NCBI RefSeq assembly: GCF_030272615.1
Contig: NC_081412.1
Location: 105,652,296 to 105,716,295 of the forward strand
Reading direction: 5' to 3'
DNA: 64,000 bases
Source: Cryptomeria japonica
Lineage: Eukaryota; Streptophyta; Pinopsida; Cupressales; Cupressaceae
Positions 47,889-59,848 of this stretch are shown here, piece by piece (within the stretch, counting starts at the first letter, position 1; each line of letters opens with the position of its first letter). Below the pieces are notes generated by a model, which worked only from the letters and a program-made list of their open reading frames with translations, was not told the origin of the DNA and made no database searches. The translations under genes were made by a program, and so were the position numbers.

Positions 47889-48981
47889 TGTTGGTATTAT
47901 GGATGTGTTGCATTAGTTTTGTCACTTATATCAACACTTATCCTTCTAGAGATCTTTGGTCATGTTGAACTGGCACATTGTGTTCACCAGCATGTTCAAT
48001 GACTTATGCACAGTCAATGGTATATTTCTCACCAGAAGGTTATATTGTTCATCGGCACTAACGATGACTTGTTATCATCTAGAGATCACTTGGTTATGTC
48101 AAAGACATGGTTTGGATACTTGGTTTTGGTTTTTTGGTTATTGGTCTAATTGAGTTGACATATTTGTTGTTACTGGCAAATTGGTCTAGGTTATGGACCG
48201 GTATGCATTATCTATTCCAGATTAGCACGACACGTTATGCAGATGATTTATTAATTGGATATTGTTGTAAATGTATTGAGCTGACATGATACATCACATC
48301 TTGACTTATTTGTAATTGATTTTATTGTAATATTCTTAGTGAACCGACCTACACATTTGATCTTAGGTGTTGGTATATATGTAAGATCTCAATTGATGAG
48401 ATCAAGGAGAGGATATATGGTATGTAAGGATATGGTATTTTAACATGGTATGTGTGAATATTGAAGATCATATGAGTAGACCATAGAGAAGGTTCAAGGA
48501 AGGTTTGAAGGTGATTATCTGAGCTTAATCAGTACTGAATCTAGCATTGGATATGCTACTTTGAGAAGTGCATTATCATTGGATTTAACCATCCAATTGT
48601 AGTCAATGTGGCTCCTATTTTGTGATTAAGCAATGAGCTCTAGGCAGTTGGCCTTTTTGCATGTGTAGACCACATTTGTATACACATACTATCTACAATA
48701 GTATCATCTGATTGTGGGTAAGGTTTCCTACCATGATTTTTCCCGGTACAGGGTTTCCACGTACAAATATTTGTGTTATGTGTTGCGGATGTTGTTCCTC
48801 TTTCTATTTTATGCATTAGGTTTCACCAGTATTAATATTAACTACTAATTTGTCAATCGACATTAAGTTTAGTTTACCGGTATTAAGTATCAAGTTTGAT
48901 TAAGTTGTATTTGGGTTGTAATTCATGGTCAACTGATTTACCCCCCCCCCCCCCCTCTCAGTTGCCTCCCAAGTCCTAAAA
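47889..48981 (+). repeat. 5' LTR of element K (1093 bp)
   Basis: TGTTGGTATTATGG to GTCCTAAAA (partner ends GTCCTAACA). TATATAT at 48374-48380 is followed by GTAAGATCTCA. TTTTTCCC and GGGTTTCCACGT lie at about 48740-48762, and a run of 15 C at 48941-48955. Confidence 0.93.
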
Positions 48982-48995
48982 ATTGGTATCAGAGC
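48982..48995 (+). other. Primer binding site of element K
   Basis: ATTGGTATCAGAGC at the LTR border, an exact tRNA-iMet type site. Confidence 0.93.
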
Positions 48996-49038
48996 CTAGT
49001 TCTCTTTTTGTAGAAGCCTAACAGCTTGACGAGATCCT

Positions 49039-52000
49039 ATGATGTCTAACATTTTCAGGAAGGATAGTCTGAAACTTGATGGAACCAACTATGGTAAATG
49101 GAAGATCAGAATGGAGACATATCTGAATTGCATTGGAAGAGACATATGGGATGTTACAAATAATGGCTATGTTGGTCCTACACCGAATCAACCTAATCCA
49201 CCCACATTGGGTAAAGATCAAGAAAATGATTGTGAAGCAAGAGAAGCACTTTTGAGCATATTATCAGATCAACAAATCATGGGATTATCAGACTGATCTA
49301 CTGCTAAAGCTATTTGGGATAAATTGGAGACACTGAATGAAGGTGATACCCCTATCAAAATTGCAAAACTGGAATGCTTTCGGGTCTAGTATGAAAATTT
49401 GAAAATGGAAGAAGATGAAAGAATTTCTTCTTTTATGGAAAGAGTTAATGAAATTATTTTAGAAATACAATGTTGTGGAGGATCTTTAAGTGAAGATGAC
49501 ATTATTTCTAAATTTTTAAGAGCATTACCACCAGCATACAAAATGAAATTAAGTGCTATTAATGAGTTGAGAACAATGCCTAATACATCAGTATCTAGAG
49601 ATACCTTGGTTGGAAAACTTTTAGCATTTGAGCTTGAGGAATTTGGTCCTGTTGCTACAATTAAAATAGATTTGGCCTTAAAAGCATCATCATCATCATC
49701 TGACAAATTTGATTGGAAAGCACTTTATGCACGAGAACTTGAAGATATCAGAAGAGAAAATGAAGAATTGGAAGAACTTGAAGCACTATTTGCAAGGAAA
49801 ATGCCTAAAGGTCCAGTTGGAAGTAAGTATGAAGTTAAAGCATCATTTAAATGTTTTAACTACAATAAAGTTGGTCATATGGCATCTAGATGTCCTGACA
49901 GACATGCAAGATTGAGAGAGGAAGCTAAAAGAACAAATAAGCCTAACCCTGAATATCAGAGATACAGATTTAAGAAGAATAGAGACAAATCATGTTACTA
50001 TGCTGATGAAGGAGTTACTAATGATTCTGATGAAGAACCAGCAAACAATGGATGGGGTTTTGTTGCAATAAAGGAAGATCAACCGACACCTATTGTTCCA
50101 CTAGTAGAGCAAGACTTGGCAGCTAAAATTGATGAAAAAGATGAATGGATTATAGATTCTAGATGTTCACATCATATGACTAGTGATAAAAGTAAATTCT
50201 TATCTTTTTCAAGAATATAGTGGAGGTTTAGTAAAATTTGGGGATGATAAAGCTTGTTTGATCAAAGGAAAAGGCACTATATATTTGGATGGTAAGCACA
50301 ATACTGACAATGTTTATTATGTTTAAGGTTTGAAGCATAATATTTTGAGTGTTGGTCAATTAGTTGAAAAGGGTTTTCAGTTATAGTTCAAGAATGGTAA
50401 ATGCAAAATCATGAACAAAACTGGTTTGGAGATTGCAACCGGTAATTAGACTAAAGGTAATAGCTTTCATTTGAATAACAGTGATAAGACATGCTTGATT
50501 GCACATATTGATGAAAGTTGGTTAGGGCATAAGAGACTTTTTCATGTAAATTTTGATTGCATTGTAAAGATCAGTTCAACTAAGGTAGTAAGGGATTTAC
50601 CTAAGATTGCGAAACCTCATAATCTGGTATGTAAGGAATGTCAAATGGGAAATCAAGGTAGAACAACTTTTAAGAGTATTTCTGAGAAATCCAATAATAT
50701 TCTTGATTTAATCCATACTGACTTGTGTGGTCCGACAAGAACAAGAAGTCTATAGGGAGATAGATACTTTATGCTAATCATTGATGATTATTCTAGAATG
50801 TGTTGGGTTACTTTTCTTAGGGAGAAATCAAAAGCTTTTGCAAAATTCAAACTGTTCAAGGTAATGGTAGAGAATGAAACCAGTAAGAAAATCAAATGTT
50901 TGAGATCAGATCAAGGAGGAGAATTTACATCTAAGGAGTTCAATACATTTTGTGAAGTGAATGGAAACAGAAGAAAACTATTAGCACCCCAGACACCTCA
51001 GCAAAATGGAATTATGGAAAGGAAGAACAAAACTATTATGGATGTAGCTAGAAGCATGATATTGGAAGAAAATCTACCTCATGTGTACTAGAGAGAAGCA
51101 GTGAATACATCGGTTTACACTTTTAATAGAGTTCACATCAAAGGTGAAACTGGTAAGACCCCTTATGAACTATGGTTTGATAATACTACTACTCTTAAAA
51201 ATTTCAGAATATTTGGAAGCAAATGTTATATTAGGAGAGATGAGTATATTGGTAAATTTGATCCTAGAAGTGATGAAAGAATATTTCTTTGTTATTCATC
51301 TAAGAGCAAGGCATATAGATGTTTTAATAAAAGATTGCAGAAAATAATTGAGAGTGCTAATGTGAAGATAGATGAACAATTTAGAGGAAATTCTAGGTCT
51401 ATAGATTTTGAACCGATAGTTGAGATGATCATAAATGAACCAATACAGAGTGCACCGGTACAAAGTGTGGATCCATTCACATCTGAAACATTAGAAAATT
51501 CCACAGTGACAAAAGAACAACAACATGTGAATGAACCCAGGTATGTAAGACCGAATCACTCAGAAAATGAGATAATTGGGAATAAGTATCAAGGAGTTAT
51601 GATAAGAGGAAGACTAGCAAATGAAGAGGTATGTTTAATTTCTCAAATTGAACTGGCATATGTTATTGAAGCTTGTCAAGATGAACATTGGATTAAAGTA
51701 ATGGAACATGAATTAGAACAAATTGAAAAGAACAATACATGGACATTAGTTCCCCGGCCTAAAGACAAAAATATAATTGGAACTAAATGGGTATTTAGAA
51801 ATAAACTTAATGAAGATGGTAAGGTAATTAGGAACAAAGCAAGATTAGTGTGTAAAGGATATTCACAAAAAGAGGGAATTGATTATAATGAAATATTTGC
51901 ACCAGTAGCTAGAATTGAGGCAGTCAGATTATTTCTTGCATTTGCAGCTCACAAAAACTATAAAGTATATCAGATGGATTTTAAAATGTGCATTTCTGAA

Positions 52001-53186
52001 TGGTGATCTTGAAGAGGAAGTTTACATTGAACAACTTGATGGATTTTCATTGACAAATAATGAAGACATGGTTTTCCAATTAAGGAAAGCTTTGTATGGA
52101 TTGAAGCAAGTTCCTAGAGCTTGGTATGCTAGATTAGACAAATATATTTTGAAGCTTGGATACACTAAAGGTAATGCTGACAACAACTTATATTTCAAAG
52201 TGACTAATGATGACATCTTGGTTATTGAAGTTTTTGTTGATGATATCATTTTTGGAGGAGAAAATGGATTATGTAAAGACTTTGCTAATAAGATGCAGGA
52301 AGAATTTGAAATGTCTATGATTGGGGAGATAAAATTCTCTTAGGATTGCAAATTTCACAGAATGATAAAGGTATATTCATATGTCAAACAAAATACTTGA
52401 AGGAATTATTGAAGAAATTTGGTATGGAATACTCCAAACCAGTAAGTACTCCTATGACTACAATTGACAAATTGGCATTGAAGGATGATTTAGCTCCTGT
52501 TAATCTAACAAGATACAAATCTATGATTGGAGGTTTACTGTATTTGACACAAACAAGACCTGATATAATGAATGCAATATGTATTGTTTCAAGATTTCAA
52601 AGTAATCCTAAAGAAAATCATGAATCATCAGTAAAAAGGATTTTCTGGTATCTACAAGGCACAACAAATCTTGGTTTATGGTATCCTAAAGATGAAAATT
52701 TTGATTTATGTGCATACACCGATGCAAATTGGGTAGGAGATGTAGAATGACAGAAAAAACACCACTGGTGGAGCATTCTTTCTTGGTAGCAGATTGATTT
52801 CATGGTTGAGCAAGACATAATGTTGTACATCATTATCAATAGCAGAATCTAAATATGTTTTAGCAACAACTAATTGTGCTCAGGTATTATGGATTAAGAA
52901 AATGTTGAAGGACATCAAGGTAAAATACAAAGAACCTATAATCATTTATTGTGATAATTCAACAGCAATTTATATATCAAATAATTTGGTATTCCACTCT
53001 AAAACTAAACATGTTTCTATCAAATATAATTTTCTGAAAGAGAATGTTGAAGCAAAAGAAGTAAGATTGGTTTATGTGAATACTAAAGAGTAGATTGCAT
53101 ATATCTTTACTAAGCCTTTGCCTAAAGAAGCTTTTGAATATCTCAGAGAGCACCTTGGGGTAATACCCTCACTGGTAGAGACTTAG
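49039..53186 (+). pseudogene. Element K gag-pol, all domains, four frameshifts
   Basis: Gag starts at ATG 49039 (MSNIFRKDSLKLDGTNYGKW). The knuckle at 49852-49893 reads CX2YX4HX4C (second Cys to Tyr). The protease DSRCSHHMTSD near 50155 has the catalytic Gly changed to Arg. GAG-pre-integrase lies near 50510-50660, the integrase core 50700-51090 (DLCGPTRTRS, RSDQGGEF, PQQNGIMERKNK) and RT 51730-52480 with FVDDIIFGGENG near 52225. RNase H is near 52690-53150. Frame changes occur near 50205, 51985, 52340 and 52745, with stops at about 49294, 49387 and elsewhere. The natural end is TAG at 53186. The full domain set makes K the best reference for R1 and E. Confidence 0.92.
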
Positions 53187-53542
53187 ACAGTTGAAGATTG
53201 ACACCAAACCAATAGAAATAATGGAGAAACCTTTTTCCGGCTTTGATGGAGGAGAGCTACTTCTCAGGGGGAGTAGTTGGTTATTGTAATTGGTTGTATG
53301 TTTTGGTATTTGTATTGCTTTGGCATTTGATGTCAAAGGGGGAGAGATATCTATGGAAAAACTTTGTATGTAGGAAACATTATCCTAGGGGGAGAGATTA
53401 ATCAAAATTCAGAGAGTGATTTTGATTTTGATTTCTGGTATTGATCTATTATGGAGATTGTTGGTTTTTGGTGTTTGGCATTCTGTTTTGGCACTTAGGT
53501 GTTTTCCCATATTGTGTTGCCAACAATGCCAAAGGTGGATAT
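53187..53542 (+). other. Element K 3' untranslated region with repeated purine tracts
   Basis: Boxes lie at 53265-53276 (CAGGGGGAGTAG), 53334-53348 (CAAAGGGGGAGAGAT), 53387-53397 (TAGGGGGAGAG) and the final ATGCCAAAGGTGGATAT before the LTR. Confidence 0.85.
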
Positions 53543-54632
53543 TGTGGGTATTATGGATGTGTTGCATTAGTTTTGTCATTGATGTCAACACTAATCCTTC
53601 TGGAGATCTTTGGTTATGTTGAACCGGCACATTGTGTTCACTGACATGTTCAGTGACTTATGCACAGTCACTGGTATATTGTTCACTGGCAGGTTATATT
53701 ATTCACCAGCAATAAGGATGACTTTTTATCATCTGGAGATCACTTGGTTATGTCGAATACATGGTTTGGATACTTGGTTTTGGTATTTTGGTTAATGGTC
53801 TAATCGGGTTGACATATTTGTTATTACCACCAAATTGGTCTAGGTTATGGACCAGTATGCATTATCTATTCCAGATCAGCACGACACGTTATGGAGATGA
53901 TTTATTAATTGGATATTGTTGTAATTGTATTGAGCCGACATGATGCATCACATCTTGACTTATTTGTAATTGATTTTATTGTAATATTCTTAGTGAGCCA
54001 ACCTACACATTTGGTCTTAGGTTTTGGTATATATGTAAGATCTCAATTGATGAGATCAAGGAGAGGATATATGGTATGTAAGGTTATGGTATTGTAACAT
54101 GGTATGTGTGAATATTGAAGATCATATGAGAAGACCATAGAGAAGGTTCAAGGAAGGTTTGAAGGTGATTATCAGAGCTTAACCGGTACTGAATCCAACA
54201 TTGGAGATGTTACTTTGAGTAGTACATTATCATTGGATTTAACAATCCAATTGTAGTTAGTGTGACTCCTATTTTGTGATTGAGCAATGAGATCTAGGTG
54301 GTTGGCCTTTCTACATGTGCAGACCCCATTTTTTATACACATACTATCTGCAGTAGTATCATCTAATTGTGGGTAAGGTTTACCACCATGGTTTTTCCCC
54401 TTACATGGTTTCCACGTACAAATCTTTGTGTTATGTGTTGTGGATGTTGGTCCTCTTTCTATTTTATGCATTAAGTTTCACCGATATTAATATTAACTGA
54501 TAATCTATCAATTAGCATTAAGTTTAGTTTACCATTATTAAGTATCAAGTTTGATTAAGTTGTATTTGTGTTGTAATTCATGGTCAACTAATTCACCCCC
54601 CCCCCCTCTCAGTTGCCTCCTGGGTCCTAACA
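53543..54632 (+). repeat. 3' LTR of element K (1090 bp)
   Basis: TGTGGGTATTATGG to GTCCTAACA, homologous to 47889-48981. TATATAT is at 54028-54034 and a run of 11 C ends at 54606. Confidence 0.93.
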
Positions 54633-54888
54633 TAGGCATTGTGCCTAAATGCATGTGCATTCCCCTTTGTAATATTTCATATACTTCTAATAGGGTATCA
54701 TCATATTATGGGTAAGTTCCCACCGTGGTTTTTCCCTTAATCGGGTTTTCCACGTCAAAAATCTTGGTGTTGTGTGTTATTGATGTGGTGTTGATTTAAG
54801 CTTTCACTATTATTTACTAGATCTAAAATTGTGTTTCACTTAAGTAAATTTTTTGAGAAAGTTGATTCACACCCCCCCTCTCAATTTC

Positions 54889-54900
54889 CTTGGTATCAAA
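54889..54900 (+). other. Primer binding site of element L
   Basis: TTGGTATCAAAG shortly after the CCCTCTCAATTTCC end of the 5' LTR. It is a diverged tRNA-iMet site; the same variant is seen in H, E and C. Confidence 0.8.
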
Positions 54901-54944
54901 GATAGATTCTCTGAAAGAAGCTTGACCTCTTGAGGTGATCCAGG

Positions 54945-57385
54945 ATGACAACCTATACTTACAAGAAAGATAGTTCAATATTTGATAGAATGAACTACTC
55001 TCTTTGGGAAAACTGCATGGAGTGTCACTTGAGATGTATTATTGAAGATTACTAAGAATTTGTATAATGTTCCACTGAATGGTCCTTCATCTCTAGATGA
55101 GATAAAAGAAGTTGAATACAATATTAGATCTAAGGAAGCATTGTTGAGTGTCATGACTGATTCTGAGATGACTAATATGATGGATGTCAAAACCGTTTAT
55201 GGCATCTAGAAGAAGCTAGAGACTTTGTATGAAGGTGACAACCATGTGAAAGTTGCTAAGTTGTAGAGCCTAAAGGGAAATTATGAGATGTTTAAGATGG
55301 GTGAAGATGAGAACATTACCTCTTCTATGAAGAAAGTGAATGAGATTGTGCTAAATATTAGATGTTTTGGTGGAGTGTTGGATGAAGCAAATATTGTAGC
55401 TAAAGTGGTGAGATCCTTGCCTCCTACTTACAAACACAAAGTTGTTTCTATTGAGGAGATCCAGACAGTAACTAATGTGACAAGAGACATGTTGATTGGT
55501 AAGCTTGTTGCCTTTGAGTTGAAAGAATTTGGTAAATCTCTTCCTAAGTTAGAGTATACATTCAAAGATACTATGTTTGGGAAGCAAAAATATGATCTGG
55601 GAGAGAGTTCTACAAGGGTTTCCATATATGAGAAGGAGATGACAGAACTTGAAGAAGAATAACATGAACTTGAGGATCTTTTATCTCTTATTGCCAAGAG
55701 ATTGCCTAAAGGTGTCAGTAAGTATGAAGGTAAAATGCCTCGTAAATGCTTTTCATATAACAAGATAGGGCATTTTGCCTCAAGGTGTTTGGAAAGAGTT
55801 CCTAAGAAGCCTTTTAAACCATACAAGCCTAATGATGAAGGTGTGATAGATGATGAATTTGATAAGGGAAATTCAAGAGATGAATGTGTGTTTATTTCTA
55901 TCAAGGAAGATATGTTTACTATTGATTCTACTAGCTGCATTATTGAGGAGAAAGCTTTAGCTGCTAAAGTTGAAGAGAAAGATGAATGGGTTATTGATAG
56001 TGGCTTCTCTCATCATATGACAAGTGAGAAGAGTAAGTTTGTGAGCATGGAAAAGTATGATGGTAGTGTACTAATATTAGGCAATGACAAAGCCGGTATA
56101 ATCTATGGTAGAGGTTCTATTTCTCTTGATGGTAAGCATAATATTGATGATATCTTATATTTTGAAGGTATAAAGCATAATATTTTGAGTGTTGGATAGA
56201 TGGTTGACAAGGGATATGATTTACAATTCAATAAATTAAAGTGTACAATCTAAAGTGGTTCCGGAATTGAGATTGCATCAGGGATAAAGACTAAAGGTAA
56301 TATCTTTCACTTGAATGTTGGTGGTAAAAGTTGTTTGATTCCTGAAGTTGATGAAAGTTGGTTATGGCATAGAAGGATGAGTCATGTGAATTTTGATTGC
56401 ATGGTTAAGATAATTTCTACTCAAGTAGTGAGAGATATTCCTATGTTGGTAAATCTTATTAATCCAATATGTAAGGAATGTCAATTAGGGAAGCAGACAA
56501 GAGTTACTTTCAAAAGAAAACAATATAATTTTAATGGATTATTGGATCTTGTGCATACTGATTTGTGTGGTCCTTCTAGAGTGAGAATCTTGCAGGGAGA
56601 TAGGAATTTCATGCTATTGATTGATGACTATTCAAGGATGACATGGGTTACTTTCTTAAGGGGGAAACCTAAAGCATTGGAGAAGTTCAATATTTGAAAG
56701 CTATGGTTGAGACTAAGACTAGACTGAAGCTAAAGTGTTTGAGATCTGACAAAGGTGGTGAATTCACTTCTGATGAGTTTAATGCATTTTGTGAAGAGCA
56801 TGGAGTGAAGAGACAATTATCTACACCTAAAACACCTAAGCGGAATAGTGTTGTGGAGAGGAAGAATAGAACAATTCATAAAGTTGTCAGAACTATGATG
56901 ATTGAAGGAAATGTTCTAAATATCTATTGGAGAGAAGTTGTGAGTACTTTTGTATATACTCTCAACCAAGTGCATATTAAAGGTCATACCGATAAGACTC
57001 CTTATGAGCTATGGTTCGGTCATGTTCCTACAATTATATATTTTAGAATTTTTGGAAGTAAATGCTATATCAAAAGAGATGAAGATCTAGGAAAATTTGA
57101 TGCTAGATGCGATGAAGGAATTTTTCTTGGTTATTCTACGAAGAGTAAGGACTACTAGCATTATAATAAGATATTAACAAAGATAGTTGAAAATGATAAT
57201 GTAAAAGTTGATGAAAGTAATATGAGACAAATCAAATCTTGCGGATATGATTTAGATGATCAAGATGTCAAGTTAGATAAAGGAAATCAAGTGCAGACCC
57301 AGAATCAAAATCAGATTGTTCTTGAAAAGCCTGTGAATGAAGGAGAAGGTATAAGTACTAGTGCAAAAGAAACAAAGAAAGAGTA
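54945..57385 (+). pseudogene. Element L gag-protease-integrase
   Basis: Gag starts at ATG 54945 (MTTYTYKKDSSIFDRMNYSLW). The frame shifts near 55035 and then continues in 55288-56697. The zinc knuckle near 55745-55790 reads CX2YX4HX4C (second Cys to Tyr). The protease DSGFSHHMTSE near 55995 has Cys to Phe. GAG-pre-integrase (SWLWHRRMSHVNFDCM...CKECQLGK) is near 56355-56490. The integrase core runs 56540-57100, with a frameshift near 56690, RSDKGGEF, and RNSVVERKNR keeping the third acid. The linker after integrase ends at the F2 insertion. Further stops lie at 55662, 56199 and 57158. Confidence 0.88.
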
Positions 57386-57390
57386 TAAAA

Positions 57391-59843
57391 TGTTGGCATT
57401 GTGTTGTCATTGATGTCAACCAGTATAGGATGGAAACCAGTGTGAGAGATTGTTGGTATAGCTATCATTGATCTCAACTAGATTGTGTGGTCATTGGAGT
57501 CACCGGTACACAAGTTAGTGTTGGCTTGTGTTGGAGACATAAGGTGAGAAGTTGAATGGTGAGTAAGTATTGGAGACTAGTATGGTATGACTACCAGTAA
57601 GTGATGTGTTGGAAGTGTATGGTTTCCAACTGGTATGCATGGTGACCGGATGCAAGTTGAGCTAATGAAGGAGGACAGACAACCAGTATGCAATTGGATG
57701 TCTTACTGCAGGACTCCCACCGGATAGAGATGCTATCACGAGATGAAGAGAAGATTGATAGAAAGTATTTTTCCTTAGATAGCAAGAAATACATATGGAA
57801 GTCTACCAGGGTATGTGTAGAAGATATATCTTCTCACATAGGGAGGTCATAACGGTGCAATGTCAAAAGCAAAATAAGTGACAAGGATCTACTCCCACTG
57901 GTAAGTGATCATACTGAGCTTATCTCCCAATATGCATGGAATGCATCATAACCCTCTGAGTTAAGACAAAAAAGTAGGTGGGTGATTGAAGACTCACACC
58001 AGATGAAGTAGTGAAACATAAGGATGCCTCAGGTACATGAAATCAGAGATGTGCACTGGATCAACAAGTGTAGGCATGATGCACCACTAGGACAGAGAAG
58101 GAAGAGTAAAGAAGGATAAGGTTGTCACTTTGACAAACCAGTTGAGATGATGTTTGGGTTGATTAAGAAGAAGGTAAGTTTTAGTAGTTGCAAACAGAGA
58201 GTGCAATCAGAATGTAGATGCAGACAGATGGAGACTATTGAAGGTTGATGACATGGTGTCATCAAGGTGATTATAGGTAAGTATATCAACTAGTAAGATG
58301 ACAAAGTGTAGAACTGAAAGCCTCCTACCCAATGAAGATGAGCATGTGGTGGATTGGTATGTTTGGTGATCGAAAAAGGTGTTCCACTGGTAGAGCTAAA
58401 AAGTGCAAGCTTGAAGGATGACCGGTTAGGGTATAACCGATAGGGCTAGGTGAATACAGGGAGTATGTTGTTTGGTGGCTAAGCCTAAATCGACATAGTG
58501 GCCTGAGCAAAGGTGGATATCGACAATGATGACACGTAGGACATAGGTGTCATGCATGTTATGGTCGGTGAAGTGTGAGTCAGTGAGGTAGTTGCAGATG
58601 AGTTGCACAGGTTTGTAGCTCGAGATCAAATGAATAGAGGAGATCCAGGATGCACTCATCAAGTAGATCAGAGTAGGTGAAGGAAACTGCATCATACATG
58701 ATAATCCACAAAACACAAGGCTGACATATCATGATGCTGGTTGCCAAAAATAGAAGATGTGTACTGGAAGGCACCATGTTGGTAGTGATATGAAGACAAT
58801 CATCTCTAAGACATGATCTGATCTGATTGCATATGATATGCCTTGTGAGTTATAGAAGGAACCCTAGCGCACCAAAAGTTTGAATGTCCATTTTGGATAG
58901 ATTGCTCATGTATAAATATGCCAATTGAAGACCAATGTTGATTGATGTTGCCAGATGAATAGGTGTCAAATATTGAAGAGAAGAGAGTGAAAGTGAAGCA
59001 GATTGCCAACTAGTTAGAGACTTCATCGAAGATCATAGAGACTGAGTTTTAGAGGAGCAACCAATGAGAGGGTTTAGCAGAGATTTAACCAATAAGGTCA
59101 GAGTGACTAGTAAACTACAAAGTGTGTTGCATTTGTGTGAACCTGTGGTACTAGAACCTGCAGAAAGGCAACAAAAGGTGTTGTAGTGCAGTGGGAGTGT
59201 CGATGAAGATCTGGCAAGGAAAGATCAGAGCAGAGTTTAACCGGTAAGCTAAGAACTAGTTGAGATCAGAGTGGACAGAACTAGAAGAGTGAAGAGTACC
59301 AATAATAGCAAGCAGTAGTGGATCTGAGTGAGAAGAGAACTGGCAGAAACAAAGTAGAGGAAGAGACAAAGAAGGTGAGAAGAGAATCAGTAGAGAACCA
59401 AATAGAGGTGAACTAGTGAAGAGATATGTGTGAGTGTTACAAATCTCTTTTGTAACAAGGTTATTACTATTGTTTTGATATATGTTATTGTAATCACTCA
59501 ATTGGAGCTCGGTGGAGGGGTTGGTGATCCTAGGTTTGGTACCCTAAATCAGGGGTTGGTGCCCTAAACATTGTAACCATGTTTACTGTGAGCTTGGATT
59601 GGAGCAGTAGACTCTAGCAGCATTTCTCACTGAGGTTTTTCCCATGTTGAGTTTTCATCGTACATCTGGTGTTATGTGATGTATATTTTATGTGTGTTTG
59701 CATCTTGATGTCTTCCCTTTTCTCACTAGTATATCCACCTTGTGTTATATCTGATAACCGGTACATACACACTTAGGATTAAAAGGTTAAAGTTTGGAAA
59801 CCACTGATGCACCCCTCCTCTCAATGGCATCTTGCGTTCTACA
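57391..59843 (+). mobile_element. Solo LTR F2 (2453 bp), target duplication TAAAA
   Basis: TGTTGGCATTGTG to TGCGTTCTACA, flanked by TAAAA at 57386-57390 and 59844-59848. It is the + strand counterpart of solo LTR F (22988-25520): both start TGTTGGCATTGT.TT.TCATTGATGTCAACC and end with the ACCACTGAT.CACCC...CTCTCA text. AGGTTTTTCCCATG near 59634 and GAGTTTTCATCGTAC near 59649 are its version of the conserved block. No coding domain, primer site or second LTR is present. Dense ACCGGT-type hexamers occur (for example six at 57419-57634). Confidence 0.93.
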
Positions 59844-59848
59844 TAAAA

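Larger units (their letters stand above)
47889..54632 (+). mobile_element. Copia element K, complete with LTRs, target duplication TAGGA/TAGGC
   Basis: 5' LTR 47889-48981, primer site 48982-48995, gag-pol 49039-53186, purine tract to 53542, 3' LTR 53543-54632. Flanks are TAGGA (47884-47888) and TAGGC (54633-54637). The uninterrupted homologous site in L's 3' LTR near 62114 reads TAGGC, so the left copy carries one later change. K sits in the 5' LTR of L. It is the most complete relative of R1 and E. Confidence 0.93.
32637..54888 (+). repeat. 5' LTR of element L in three pieces (about 1.3 kb net)
   Basis: Piece 1 is 32637-33198, piece 2 47411-47888 and piece 3 54638 to about 54882. Each matches consecutive parts of the 3' LTR at 61029-62399: GATGTTCGAGGCATAATT occurs near 47423 and 61665, and GTAATATTTCATATACTTCT near 54668 and 62159. 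Pieces are separated by element I and element K. The 5' copy lacks about 60 bp found near 61534-61590 of the 3' copy, and its last about 20 bp before the primer site are missing. TATAAAT near 47598 is a possible TATA box. Confidence 0.85.

Noticed and set aside
57591-59501. Several minus-strand frames of 60-100 codons within solo LTR F2
   Set aside because: They lie wholly inside a TSD-bounded solo LTR, overlap one another and have no recognised domain.
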